From Styela clava (Eukaryota > Chordata > Ascidiacea > Stolidobranchia > Styelidae), in contig NC_135259.1 of assembly GCF_964204865.1 (NCBI RefSeq), positions 21,152,974 through 21,216,973 of the forward strand: a DNA stretch of 64,000 bases. The letters are read 5' to 3'. Under the pieces are notes generated by a model. It searched no databases. It saw only the letters and a program-made list of their open reading frames with translations, and was not told where the DNA came from. Within the stretch, counting starts at the first letter, position 1; each line of letters opens with the position of its first letter. This document shows positions 10,842 through 21,816 of the stretch, one piece after another. The translations under genes and the position numbers were made by a program.

Positions 10842-13800
10842 ATAAGTTCATCTTGCGAAGGTGGTCATTGCTACTAGTTTAACTAATTGTTACTCGGAAT
10901 ACCTCCCCTCCCAAACTTTATACATGCTAATTGATTTTTCAGCATTAAGTACAGGTAGTTAGTAGTCTGGGTAACTCCTTTTTGATAATTTCGTTATGGT
11001 TTTCCCCGATTCTCTCTCCAGTTTAACAATGCTCAATAATTTCCCATTATTAGATATATTTAACTATTGTCATTCGTTTATTACATTTCAATGCCTACTA
11101 TCAACTGACCACCAAATTCAAAATGTGTGTATGTAATTAAAGAGTTAAAAACGACAAATACCTGAAAGCTCTCAATTATCTCCAATTACTTTTTCGATTG
11201 GTGACTATTGAAAACTTGTGGGTAAGAGTTTGACAATTTTTCTAGAATTTGATAAGCAATTTCTATACGCCTTCACTTTGAACAAAGCCCTTTAAAGGCA
11301 TCCACACCTGTGACCTGAATAGGAAGATCATATAGTTACGACCTCAATTTATAGTTTAAAAGCCGTTTGTGTGGACGTGGAATTTACTCAAGATGTATAA
11401 TATAACCTGAAACACCAACAACGTTAAATCCAATAATTATTAAAGCTAACTGAATTTGGCAACCATCCAACTTTCACAAGATTGATCATAATTTTACGTC
11501 GTTCGGTTGTTTATAGTCAGTAATTGAGATAAACACGGATATTTTGAAATAAAAATTTCCGGTTTCCATCAACAACTGTTATCTCTTTCCCAGTCTACGA
11601 AGTTTATTTTTGTTGCATTAGCAACCTTTGTTACTTTATTAAATGAGTAGAGAATCTTTCTGACGTTAAATGTTCGTTGCAAAGTGATTAATAAAAATGT
11701 AAATATTGCACAAAAACATGTTAATCTTTTGCGTCTTTATCGCGGGTACCTTTAGTCATAGATACTGTTCCGAACATCTGTTTGTGGTATTCACATCTTC
11801 ACTTCAATAGCAACCGTCTCAACAAGTAATGTCTTACAGATATATCGCAATTAACTCCCGACTCCGGGAAGTTTAAAAATACAAATCCTTGCCCAACTTC
11901 AATAGCAATAAAAACATGTCAAACTTCGACTCTGCGCATCACTAGTATTTGAAAATATATCAAAGTCAAGTAACTGTTCTAGTTGCTCATTTTACATAAT
12001 AGTATGTTGTTGCTTCAGATTTGATAAGCCAGATGTCCGAAGCAGAACTATAGGGGGTCTATAAAATTCTAATTTTTTTAAATTGCAAAGATAATTTATC
12101 GTTACCATACATTGTTTTGGCCCTCACAGATGTATTGATTTAAAATTGAAGTAAAATTGCCCAAACAACTACTGAATAAAAACAACAAACTTGGTTAAGA
12201 TATATTGAGAACCGACTTTATAACAAAATTGAAATTGTAAAGGGACTTTGGGGACACCCTGTATATCAAAATGAAGCAAACATCAAATTTTAGTTTGTTC
12301 AAGACCGCTTTCGTGAATAATTGTCGCGTGTCGGAAGGTACTTTATAGAAATACCGCGATACTTATGGTTTTTCGAGTTGAAAGAAAAATAAAATGAGTG
12401 TCAGTGAATTAACTACGACAGAAGTTCTCCCAAAAATATACCGGTATGAAAAGTCTTTTTCTAAATTCTATTGATAAGAATATAGACCGACAATAAACAA
12501 TTAAAATTCTGGGTCACAAGTTAAACGTCCTTGGCCGCACCTCAGGCCTCGACTAGCAGGATTTGCTATATATATTGGATTAAATTTCACGCAATCTTTC
12601 AAGACTTTTCTGAAGAATCATATCAACACTACACTCATATTATTAAAAATGATATTTTTGTAGTAACCTAAAACAGTATACAAATCTTGATAAAATAAGA
12701 GTTTATTCAAATCTCGTGTCTGAGTTTGCCGCGATTTAATTTGCTCTGGTTCGGGACTGAATAGGGTAAACACTGGTGCAGACTCACGATATACGTTTAA
12801 ACCCATACATAGCCGTCTGTGTGTAATCAATATAACACGCTATTGGGAACTGAATACTCAGGCATAAAAAAAATAATAAAACAGTGATTCGTCATGTTCT
12901 AATGATCATAGGCAAACGTGTAAAATAGAGACTCGTTATGGAAATGTGTACAAAGATCAAAAACGAGCATAACACCTCTTCTATTCACAACAGAGTCGCA
13001 GGCGTCCTTTTAGCTTCATTACAAAAGGAAATGAAAATGAGACTAGACGTCTCTGATGTATACATGGTTTATTTATTGTATTTCTGCCTGCTTATTATAC
13101 CAAGCTTATTCTGGAAGCAATACTGCCACAAGTAGACTCAATAACACTTGTACCTACACAAGTATTTTTAATATTGAATATATCAGATTGAAACAGTGAT
13201 TTTACAATGATAAATTTCAATATAATGTTGATTACTACTCAATTAAAATACATAATCTATAGAATTTAAATCAGATAATAGAGTCCATAACATTGCCCTG
13301 CACTTAACAAAATATAATTGCTTATTCGAGAATTGAAGAAAAAATTAAATAATAGGTTTTGATCAGTACAGTGTTGCACCACAAGAATCTGGTAATCACT
13401 GAAATAGACTTACGAACATTATTACAAACGCAGGCGAAAATTTGAACCTTTATTTTACATCAGATTTTACATACATCAGAATAAAAGTATACATATGAAA
13501 TATCTACAGTGGAAAAATCTAAGGTTGCTACAGCTGCGGACTATTCATTCGAAATTCCCACTCATTTGAAAAAATACAATCGCACATTTGAGAATTTGAA
13601 AAAATCTTTAAAAATAAAAGATTTTGATTCTTACATTGTAAATCATTTTCATATTGCTTACAAATGATAAAAAACTTCTTTTTCATACTGAATTAAAGGG
13701 CTTCATTAAAATAGGATTTTATATTAATCCCAGTACTTAAAATAGAGCCTAAAAGTAAAATATTTCAAACTAATCCCCAATATTTAATGGATCCTTAGCT

Positions 13801-15289
13801 CGGTAGAAATTGTCATGTGTAAGTCGCACTCCCGCTTTTGTACAGTTCAAGTAGTTTACAATGTGGTATTATGGGTACAAGAGAGCTATACTCAAATATA
13901 TAGACACGTCACACAGTGTCGCTCTTTACTATTCTGACTAATAAAAAAAGGAATCTCTGGAAGTCCACAGAAATTTTTGAAATAAGTAAAAGCAATAGTC
14001 TTCTGGCGGAAAAATCAATCGAATAATTCAAAGCAATCAATTCAGTATTCGAAGAGAAAAGCGATTCTGTAATGTTGATAAACAAGAACAACAACATAAT
14101 ATTGAAACGATCAATAACTGTCATTTCGACTTCAAGGCACAAAATGTTGTTACGTCAGTATACAGTGGCATATGAACGTTGAAATTTTCATAGATTCGAT
14201 ATTTGATGTCAACGATCAGATAAGACATGTATTCTCATTAATGTAGTTTTGGCATATATTCACTTATGAACCGAACAAAATACAAAAATATTACACCGGA
14301 ACGCAGTCAGTATCTGATTGAAAATTGGCAATTTGGCGCTGTTGTGTCGGGCGTCAAAACTTTTTTCCGCGACGCAGAGTGACGTCGTCTCAAAGGTGAG
14401 CAAAAATGATTTATGTGAGGTTGACGTAACTTTTGACGCACCGTGAATTCTCAATATTTTGACGGTATTTACGATTCGGAATTTTAGGTTTTAGGTAAAT
14501 CTTGTACGACATCTTGCCATCACTCTGATGAATTGAATACATTGTTATCGCCCTCTACCGAATGGTGGTATTTTGATGATGATAGCCTCAGTCGAAGCGC
14601 CGTTGAATAGCGGGTAGTCATTTTGGTATTAATTCCATTTTTTAATAAAAAAAAGGATTATGCTAAATTAAAAAGTTAAGGAGTACACGTAACAACGCTA
14701 GCCATAAAAATTAAAACTGGCGGAATAATGCGTTTTTTAGCCGAGATATGACTGTTTAAAATTCTTGTCCGAAGTTAGGAACCGTCCGAAGTTGTTCGAA
14801 GGCACTTTTACAGTACGGATACTAGAACTGGAATCTTTTATATGTTTCATGTTTATAGTACAACAATGGTCTAGTTAGGGAAGTGTAACTTGTCAAAAAA
14901 AAAGACTTAATTTCAAACTGTGTCACGGCACCGGAACTCCAACAGCCCTCACTTTACCAGTTCCTGTCTTGTGCCACCCTGAAATTGCAAGATGATCCGG
15001 ACAGTTGATGGCCGGTATTATAACGGCAGATATCACAGTCTACAAATATATTGAAACCAAGCAATGGAGTACCGTAGTTTACTTTACATTTAGCGTTACC
15101 GGTACCATAACCTCAAAAAACTTCCGATTTTCTAGGAGCAACAATTTGCGAAATCAGCCGTCACGCTTGGTGGATTAAAAACCGTGGTCTCATAATTAAA
15201 AGTGATACAGCGAAATTTTGGATAAGTATTAGATCTCATAGAATTCACAGAGAATTTAGGAATTAATAGAAGTAATTGCAAGGCAAAAT
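10842..15289. other. AT-rich intergenic region
   Basis: No supported gene. Open frames are under 80 codons, lack splice context and resemble no family I know. A possible small inverted-repeat element (12049-12266) is listed separately. Confidence 0.5.
12049..12266. mobile_element. Possible Tc/mariner-like MITE
   Basis: The right end GGGACACCCTGTATA is inverted relative to the left end TATAGGGGGTCTATAAAAT with about 13 of 19 matches. Both ends abut TA. The ends are diverged, so this is a weak call. Confidence 0.3.
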
Positions 15290-15293
15290 TCGA

Positions 15294-15500
15294 TTGCGAC
15301 TTGGATTTGTGACACGCTTTTGTCATGCTGTTGGCACACAAATCCTTTTTAAACAATAAATGCAAGAATAATAGATTTTGTTGGAGACTTGGATTTGTGA
15401 CGCTCCTCTGTCATACTGTTGGCACACAAAACCTTTTCGAACAATAAATGACGTAAATACCAGATTTTGTTATATATTCATATTGCTTGCTGCGATCGAA
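15294..15500 (+). pseudogene. Left edge of array: decayed tRNA-Leu remnants only
   Basis: Two diverged Leu-relic 3' parts (from about 15294 and about 15388), each with GACTTGGATTTGTGAC and GGCACACAAA, lie next to each other without a Met body between them. Confidence 0.7.
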
Positions 15501-15572
15501 GCCTCGATTGCGCAGTAGGCTGCACATGAGTCTCATTATCTCTAAGTCGTGAGTTCAATCCTCGCTCGGGGC
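15501..15572 (+). pseudogene. Diverged tRNA-Met relic
   Basis: First Met copy. CAT anticodon present but G9T, broken D stem and several loop changes. Confidence 0.75.
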
Positions 15573-15848
15573 AGATCAAATATTTGAGACTTGATGCGAC
15601 AGTCCAGAATCACATATCTGTCGTGATATAACTCGGGTCGGATCATGTATCTTAGACCTGGTGCCAAGTGCCAAATAACATACACACATGTCTAATGTAA
15701 TCTAAGCCACTGCTTTCAGGTCGCAGTCTCCGATTGAGACTTGTATTCGTAATCCGCTTCTGTAATAATGGTGTCACACAAGTCATTTCAGAACAATTAA
15801 TGACGTTAATGATGGATTTTCTTATATATATTGCTCGTCGTGATAGGA

Positions 15849-15920
15849 TCCTCGATGGCGCAGTAGGCAGCGCGAGAGTCTCATAAACTAAAGGTCGTGA
15901 GTTCGATCCTCACTCGGGGC
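15849..15920 (+). pseudogene. Diverged tRNA-Met relic
   Basis: G1T breaks the terminal pair; the 3' side of the anticodon stem is altered (AAACTA). Confidence 0.75.
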
Positions 15921-16099
15921 AGGTCAAATATTTTAAACCTGATGCGGCATTTCAAAAACACATATCCATCGTGATATCTAGCTTTTGGAGTTGATTCCAA
16001 TCCCGGTCTTTCAAAATAATGAATTACTTCACTCGTTTTCACTATAAAAGATTTCACTGAGGTTTCTATATTTTGTTTGCTACAATGCATGTATTACAA

Positions 16100-16181
16100 G
16101 ACAAAATAGCCTAGCGGTTTGAGGCTCTGCGTCAAAGTCGCAGTCTCCAGTGAAGGCGTGGGTTCGAATCCCACTTCTGTC
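16100..16181 (+). pseudogene. Diverged full-length tRNA-Leu relic
   Basis: Colinear with the 82-nt Leu body and with an intact B box GGTTCGAATCC. The anticodon loop reads TCAAAGT in place of TTCAGGT, losing the invariant T33, and the A box is altered. Confidence 0.7.
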
Positions 16182-16413
16182 TTATTTGTTGCACACAAAT
16201 CCTTTAAACTCAGGTCGGATCAAAAACTTAGACCTGATGCGAAAGAACATAAACACATGTCTATTGTAATCTAAGCTGCTGCGTTCAGGTCGCAGTCTCC
16301 GATTGAGACTTGGGTTTGTAACCCGCTCCTGTCAGGATGGTGGCACACGAGTCATTTCAAAACAATTAATGACGTAATAATTGATTGTGTTATTTAAATT
16401 GGTCGTGATAGGA

Positions 16414-16461
16414 GTCTCGATGGCGCAGTAAGCAGTGCGTAAGTCTCATAATCTCAAGGTT
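16414..16461 (+). pseudogene. 3'-truncated tRNA-Met relic
   Basis: Ends after the anticodon arm (AAGGT) and joins directly to unit spacer; the T arm is missing. Confidence 0.75.
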
Positions 16462-16650
16462 TTTAGACTTTATGTGACAGAACAGAACACATGTCTAATG
16501 TAATCTAAGGCGCTACATTTATGTCGCAGTCTTCCATTGAGACTTGGATTTGTTACACGCTTCTGTCATACCGTTGGCACACAAATACTTTTCAAACAAT
16601 AAATGCCAAAATAATAGATTTTGTTCTACATAATTCTCGATATGATGGCA

Positions 16651-16722
16651 GCCTCGATGGCGAGGTAGGCAGCGAGTGAGTCTCATAATCTTAAGGTCGT
16701 GAGTTCGATCCTCACTCGAGGC
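16651..16722 (+). pseudogene. tRNA-Met variant, D arm damaged
   Basis: C13A, A14G, C25A and C42T. Loss of A14 and of D-stem pairs makes function unlikely. Confidence 0.6.
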
Positions 16723-16919
16723 ACATAAATATTTTGGGCTTGATGCGACAGAAATAACATATGTCTAATGTAATCTAAGGTGCTACGTTTATGTCGCAGT
16801 CTTCCATGAGACTTGGATTTGTGACTCGTTTCTGTCATACTGTTGGCACACAAATCCTTTTCGAACAATAAATGCGAAAATAATAGATTTTGTTATATAT
16901 ATTGCTTGCTTCGATGGGA

Positions 16920-16991
16920 GCCTTGATGACGCAGTAGGCAGCTCGTGAGTCTCATAATCTCACGGTCGTGAGTTCAATCTTCACTCTAGAG
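16920..16991 (+). pseudogene. tRNA-Met relic, acceptor stem lost
   Basis: C5T, G10A and G24T; the 3' acceptor strand is replaced by TCTAGAG-like sequence. Confidence 0.75.
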
Positions 16992-17196
16992 TCTAGACAC
17001 ATAACATATTTTATCTTCATGCGATAGAACAGAACACATGCCTAATGTAATCTAAGGCGCTACTTTTATGTCGCAGTCCTCCATGAGACTTGGATTTGTG
17101 ACGCGCTTCTGTCATACTGTTGGCACACAAAACCTTTTCAAACAATAAATGCCAAAATAATAGATTTTGTTCTACATAATTCTCGATATGATGGCA

Positions 17197-17268
17197 GCCT
17201 CGATGGCGCTGTAGGCAGTGCGTGAGTCTCATAATCTCAAGGTCGTGAGTTCGATCCTCACTCGAGGC
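17197..17268 (+). tRNA. tRNA-Met(CAT) variant
   Basis: A14T and C23T; the rest is consensus. Loss of A14 weakens the A box and the tRNA core. Confidence 0.5.
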
Positions 17269-17466
17269 ACATAAATATTTTAGACTTGATGCGACAGAAA
17301 GAGCACATGTCTAATTTAATCTAAGGCGCTACGTTCATGTCGCAGTCTTCCATTGAGACTTGAATTTGTGACACGCTTCTGTCATATTGATGGCACACAA
17401 ATCCTTTTCGAACAATAAATGCGAAAATAATAGATTTTTTTATATATATTGCTCGCTTTGATGGGA

Positions 17467-17538
17467 GCCTCGATGGCGCAGTAGGCAGCTCGTGAGTCTC
17501 ATAATCTCACGGTCGTGAGTTCAATCCTCACTCGAGGC
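17467..17538 (+). tRNA. tRNA-Met(CAT) variant
   Basis: G24T leaves a D-stem mismatch; A44C and G57A are tolerable. Confidence 0.55.
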
Positions 17539-17737
17539 ATATAATTATTTTAGACTTGATGCGACAGAACAGAACACATGTCTTATGTAATCTAAGGCGC
17601 TACGTTTATGTCGCAGTCTTCTAATGAGACTTGGATTTGTGAAACGCTTCTGTCATACTGTTGGCACACAAATACTTTTCGAACAATGAATGACGAAACA
17701 AGTGTAATTTTTATATATATTGCTCGCTTTGAAGGGA

Positions 17738-17809
17738 GCCTCGATGGCGCAGTAGGCAGCGCGTGAGTCTCATAGTCTCAAGGTCGTGAGTTCGATCCTC
17801 ACTCGAGGC
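17738..17809 (+). tRNA. tRNA-Met(CAT)
   Basis: Single change A38G in the anticodon loop; long spacer. Confidence 0.75.
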
Positions 17810-18007
17810 ATATAAATATTTTAGACTTGATGCGACAGAAAGAACACGTGTCTAATGTAATCTAAGTCGCTGCGTCCATGTCGCAGTCTTCTAGTGAGAC
17901 TTGGATTTGTGACACGCTTCTGTCATACTGTTGGCACACAAATACTTTTCAAACAATAAATGCAAAAATAGTAGATTTTGTTGAACATATTTGCCGATGT
18001 GTTGGGG

Positions 18008-18071
18008 GCTTCTATGGCGCAGTAGGCAGCGTGTGAGTCTCAAGGTCGTGAGTCCAATACTCACTTGGGGA
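18008..18071 (+). pseudogene. tRNA-Met relic with 8-nt anticodon-loop deletion
   Basis: First of the recurrent deleted class: the stretch between two CTCA repeats, containing the CAT anticodon, is gone, and the acceptor strands no longer pair (GCTTCTA against TTGGGGA). Confidence 0.9.
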
Positions 18072-18217
18072 ACATTAAATACTTTAGACCTGATGCGACA
18101 GTCCAGAAAGACATATCTACCGTGATATCTAGCTTTTGGAGTTGATTCCAATTTCGGTTTCCTAAAACACTGAATTACTTCACTCGTTTTCACTTTATAA
18201 GATTTCAATAGGGTTCC

Positions 18218-18227
18218 TATATTTTAT
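18218..18227 (+). promoter_or_regulatory. TATA-like run upstream of tRNA-Leu
   Basis: TATATTTTAT at -33 to -24 of the tRNA-Leu at 18251. It is part of an upstream flank (TTCACTCGTTTTCACTTTAT, then TTGCTACCCTGTG) found before intact Leu genes and missing from the Leu relics. A role as upstream pol III element is inferred. Confidence 0.45.
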
Positions 18228-18250
18228 TTGCTACCCTGTGTGCATAGAAA

Positions 18251-18332
18251 GGCAGAATGGCCGAGCGGTCTAAGGCGCTGCGTTCAGGTCGCAGTCTCCG
18301 ATGGAGGCGTGGGTTCGAATCCCACTTCTGTC
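18251..18332 (+). tRNA. tRNA-Leu(CAG)
   Basis: An 82-nt body with A box TGGCCGAGCGG, anticodon loop TTCAGGT (CAG, reads CUG), long variable arm and B box GGTTCGAATCC. Acceptor GGCAGAA pairs with TTCTGTC with one G:T. It closely resembles vertebrate tRNA-Leu(CAG). A six-T run follows. Confidence 0.93.
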
Positions 18333-18335
18333 ATA

Positions 18336-18341
18336 TTTTTT
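18336..18341 (+). terminator. Pol III terminator of tRNA-Leu
   Basis: TTTTTT starting 4 nt after the Leu body; present after every full-length Leu copy. Confidence 0.8.
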
Positions 18342-18420
18342 GCACACAAATTCTTAAACTCGGGTCGGATCGTATAACTCAGACCTGATGCGAAAGAACA
18401 TAAACACATGTCTATTGTAA

Positions 18421-18484
18421 TCTAATCTGCTGCGTTCAGGTCGCAGTGTCTGATTGAGACTTGGTTTCGTAACCCGCTCTTGTC
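18421..18484 (+). pseudogene. tRNA-Leu relic, class with intact anticodon loop
   Basis: Colinear with Leu body nt 19-82. It keeps CTGCGTTCAGGTCGCAG but has lost the B box (TTTCGTAACCC) and everything 5' of nt 19. The same relic follows the full-length Leu genes at about +170. Confidence 0.8.
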
Positions 18485-18568
18485 ATGATGCTGGCACACA
18501 AGTCATTTCAGAACAATCAATGACGTTATTCATTGATTTTGTTATATATATGGCTTTTTGTGATAGAA

Positions 18569-18640
18569 GCCTGGATTGCGCAGTAGGCAGTGCGTGAGTC
18601 TCATAATCTCAAGGTCGTGAGTTCGATCCTCACTCGAGGC
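18569..18640 (+). tRNA. tRNA-Met(CAT), GCCTGGATT class
   Basis: C5G (mismatch with G68), G9T in the A box, C23T. Recurrent class found after full-length Leu genes; probably weak or inactive. Confidence 0.45.
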
Positions 18641-18838
18641 ACATAAATATTTTAGACTTGATGCGACAGAAAGAACACATGTCTAATGTAATCTAAGGCG
18701 CTACGTTTATTTCGCAGTCTTCCAATGAGACTTGGATTTGTGACACGCTTCTGTCATACTGTTGGCACGCAAATCCTTTCTGAACAATAAATGACGAACC
18801 AATAAAATTTGTTATATATATTGCTCGCTTTGATGGGA

Positions 18839-18910
18839 GCCTCGATGGCGCAGTAGGCAGCGCGTGAGTCTCATAATCTCAAGGTCGTGAGTTCGATCCT
18901 CACTCGAGGC
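18839..18910 (+). tRNA. tRNA-Met(CAT)
   Basis: Consensus body, long spacer. Confidence 0.9.
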
Positions 18911-19083
18911 ACATATATATTTTAGACTTTATGCGACAGAAAGAACACATGTCTAATGTAATCTAAGACGCTACGTTCATGTCGCATTCTTCGATTGAGA
19001 CTTGGATTTGTGACACGCATCTGTCATACCGTTGGCACACAAATTCTTTTTGAACAATAAATGACGAAACAAATAGAATTTGT

Positions 19084-19092
19084 TATATATAT
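19084..19092 (+). promoter_or_regulatory. TATA-like run upstream of tRNA-Met
   Basis: TATATATAT at -26 to -18 of the copy at 19110. It is conserved in long-spacer units (sometimes TATAAATAT or GTATATATAT) and absent from short-spacer units. Function is inferred. Confidence 0.45.
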
Positions 19093-19109
19093 TGCTCGCT
19101 TTGTTGGGA

Positions 19110-19181
19110 GCCTCGATGGCGCAGTAGGCAGCGCGTGAGTCTCATAATCTCAAGGTCGTGAGTTCGATCCTCACTCGAGGC
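19110..19181 (+). tRNA. tRNA-Met(CAT), reference unit
   Basis: Used as the consensus: acceptor GCCTCGA/TCGAGGC fully paired, D stem GCGC/GCGC, anticodon loop CTCATAA with the T31:T39 mismatch also seen in vertebrate elongator tRNA-Met, T stem GTGAG/CTCAC, discriminator A. Confidence 0.95.
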
Positions 19182-19190
19182 ACATAAATA

Positions 19191-19194
19191 TTTT
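19191..19194 (+). terminator. Pol III terminator of tRNA-Met
   Basis: TTTT 10-13 nt after the body, preceded by ACATAAATA; kept in nearly every unit. Confidence 0.7.
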
Positions 19195-19232
19195 AGACTT
19201 CATGCGACAGAAAGAACACATGTCTAATGTAA

Positions 19233-19296
19233 TATAAGACGCTACGTTCATGTCGCAGTCTTCCATTGAGACTTGGATTTGTGACACGCATCTGTC
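19233..19296 (+). pseudogene. tRNA-Leu relic, common class (representative)
   Basis: Colinear over 64 nt with Leu body nt 19-82 (TAAGACGCTACG to CTGTC). Box A is missing and the B box is ruined (GGATTTGTGAC). The same relic recurs at +123 to +186 of almost every Met copy, in two sub-forms (TTCATGTCGCAG and TTTATTTCGCAG). Confidence 0.85.
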
Positions 19297-19380
19297 ATAC
19301 CGTTGGCACACAAATTCTTTTTGAACGATAAATGACGAAACAAATAGAATTTGTTATATATATTGCTCGCTTTGATGGGA

Positions 19381-19452
19381 GCCTCGATGGCGCAGTAGGC
19401 AGCGCGTGAGTCTCATAATCTCAAGGTCGTGAGTTCGATCCTCACTCGAGGC
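19381..19452 (+). tRNA. tRNA-Met(CAT)
   Basis: Consensus body, long spacer. Confidence 0.9.
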
Positions 19453-19651
19453 ACATAAATATTTTAGACTTTATGCGACAGAAAGAACACATGTCTAATG
19501 TAATCTAAGACGCTACGTTCATGTCGCATTCTTCGATTGAGACTTGGATTTGTGACACGCATCTGTCATACCGTTGGCACACAAATTCTTTTTGAACAAT
19601 AAATGACGAAACAAATAGAATTTGTTATATATATTGCTCGCTTTGTTGGGA

Positions 19652-19723
19652 GCCTCGATGGCGCAGTAGGCAGCGCGTGAGTCTCATAATCTCAAGGTCG
19701 TGAGTTCGATCCTCACTCGAGGC
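19652..19723 (+). tRNA. tRNA-Met(CAT)
   Basis: Consensus body, long spacer; duplicated at 27045 and 34292. Confidence 0.9.
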
Positions 19724-19921
19724 ACATAAATATTTTAGACTTCATGCGACAGAAATAACACATGTCTAATGTAATATAAGACGCTACGTTCATGTCGCAG
19801 TCTTCCATTGAGACTTGGATTTGTGACACGCATCTGTCATACCGTTGGCACACAAATTCTTTTTGAACAATAAATGACGAACCAATAGAATTTGTTATAT
19901 ATATTGCTCGCTTTGATGGAA

Positions 19922-19993
19922 GCCTCGATGGCGCAGTAGGCAGCGCGTGAGTCTCATAATCTCAAGGTCGTGAATTCGATCCTCACTCGAGGC
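19922..19993 (+). tRNA. tRNA-Met(CAT) variant
   Basis: G53A breaks the conserved 53:61 pair and touches the B box; same change at 27315, 29770 and 34562. Confidence 0.45.
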
Positions 19994-20191
19994 ACATAAA
20001 TATTTTAGACTTGATGCGACAGAAAGAACACATGTCTAATGTAATCTAAGGCGCTACGTTTATTTCGCAGTCTTCCAATGAGACTTGGATTTGTGACACG
20101 CTTCTGTCATACTGTTGGCACGCAAATCCTTTTTGAACAATAAATGACGAACCAATAGAATTTGTTATATATATTGCTCGCTTTGATGGGA

Positions 20192-20263
20192 GCCTCGATG
20201 ACGCAGTAGGCAGCGCGTGAGTCTCATAATCTCAAGGTCGTGAGTTCGGTCCTCACTCGAGGC
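20192..20263 (+). pseudogene. tRNA-Met with B-box A58G
   Basis: G10A and A58G (TTCGGTC). A58 is nearly invariant in box B and the T loop. Duplicated at 34832. Confidence 0.6.
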
Positions 20264-20460
20264 ACATAAATATTTTAGACTTCATGCGACAGAAAGAACA
20301 CATGTCTAATGTAATATAAGACGCTACGTTCATGTCGCAGTCTTCCATTGAGACTTGGATTTGTGACACGCATCTGTCATACCGTTGGCACACAAATCCT
20401 TTTTCAACAATAAATGACGAAACAAATAGAATTTATTATATATTGCTCGCTTTGATGGGA

Positions 20461-20532
20461 GCCTCGATGGCGCAGTAGGCAGCGCGTGAGTCTCATAATC
20501 TCAAGGTCGTGAGTTCGATCCTCACTCGAGGC
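20461..20532 (+). tRNA. tRNA-Met(CAT)
   Basis: Consensus body; upstream run shortened to TATATATT. Confidence 0.9.
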
Positions 20533-20729
20533 ACATAAATATTTTAGACTTGATGCGACAGAAAGAACACATGTCTAATGTAATATAAGACGCTACGTTC
20601 ATGTCGCAGTCTTCCATTGAGACTTGGATTTGTGACACGCATCTGTCATACCGTTGGCACACAAATTCTTTTTGAACAATAAATGACGAAACAAATAGAA
20701 TTTATTATATATTGCTCGCTTTGATGGGA

Positions 20730-20801
20730 GCCTCGATGGCGCAGTAGGCAGCGCGTGAGTCTCATAATCTCAAGGTCGTGAGTTCGATCCTCACTCGAGG
20801 C
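20730..20801 (+). tRNA. tRNA-Met(CAT)
   Basis: Consensus body; upstream run shortened to TATATATT. Confidence 0.9.
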
Positions 20802-21000
20802 ACATAAATATTTTAGACTTGATGCGACAGAAAGAACACATGTCTAATGTAATCTAAGACGCTACGTTCATGTCGCATTCTTCCATTGAGACTTGGATTT
20901 GTGACACGCATCTGTCATACCGTTGGCACACAAATTCTTTTTGAACAATAAATGACGAAACAAATAGAATTTGTTATAAATATTGCTCGCTTTGATGGGA

Positions 21001-21072
21001 GCCTCGATGGCGCAGTAGGCAGCGCGTGAGTCTCATAATCTCAAGGTCGTGAGTTCGATCCTCACTCGAGGC
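21001..21072 (+). tRNA. tRNA-Met(CAT)
   Basis: Consensus body; upstream TATAAATAT. Confidence 0.9.
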
Positions 21073-21270
21073 ACATAACTATTTTAGACTTGATGCGACA
21101 GAAAGAACAAATGTCTAATGTAATCTAAGGCGCTACGTTTATTTCGCAATCTTCCATTGAGACTTGAATTTGTGACACGCTTCTGTCATACTGATGGCAC
21201 ACAAATCTTTTTCGAACAATAAATGCGAAAATAATAGATTTTTTTATATATATTGCTCGATTTGATGGGA

Positions 21271-21342
21271 GCCTCGATGACGCAGTAGGCAGCTCGTGAG
21301 TCTCATAATCTCAAGGTCGTGAGTTCGATCCTCACTCGAGGC
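21271..21342 (+). tRNA. tRNA-Met(CAT) variant
   Basis: G10A and G24T damage the D stem and A box. Confidence 0.45.
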
Positions 21343-21507
21343 ACATAAATATTTTAGACTTCATGCGACAGAAAGAACACATGTCTAATGTAATATAAGA
21401 CGCTACGTTCATGTCGCAGTCTTCCATTGAGACTTGGATTTGTGACACGCATCTGTCATACCGTTGGCACACAAATTCTTTTTGAACAATAAATGACGAA
21501 ACAAATA

Positions 21508-21579
21508 GCCTCGATGGCGCAGTAGGCAGCGCGTGAGTCTCATAATCTCAAGGTCGTGAGTTCGATCCTCACTCGAGGC
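21508..21579 (+). tRNA. tRNA-Met(CAT)
   Basis: Consensus body, short spacer: the 33-34 bp holding the TATA-like run are deleted. Confidence 0.88.
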
Positions 21580-21744
21580 ACATAAATATTTTAGACTTCA
21601 TGCGACAGAAAGAACACATGTCTAATGTAATATAAGACGCTACGTTCATGTCGCAGTCTTCCATTGAGACTTGGATTTGTGACACGCATCTGTCATACCG
21701 TTGGCACACAAATTCTTTTTGAACAATAAATGACGAAACAAATA

Positions 21745-21816
21745 GCCTCGATGGCGCAGTAGGCAGCGCGTGAGTCTCATAATCTCAAGGTCGTGAGTTC
21801 GATCCTCACTCGAGGC
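21745..21816 (+). tRNA. tRNA-Met(CAT)
   Basis: Consensus body, short spacer. Confidence 0.88.

Noticed and set aside
12618-14454. Minus-strand open frames in the intergenic region
   Set aside because: They are short, AT-biased, without recognisable domains or splice context.
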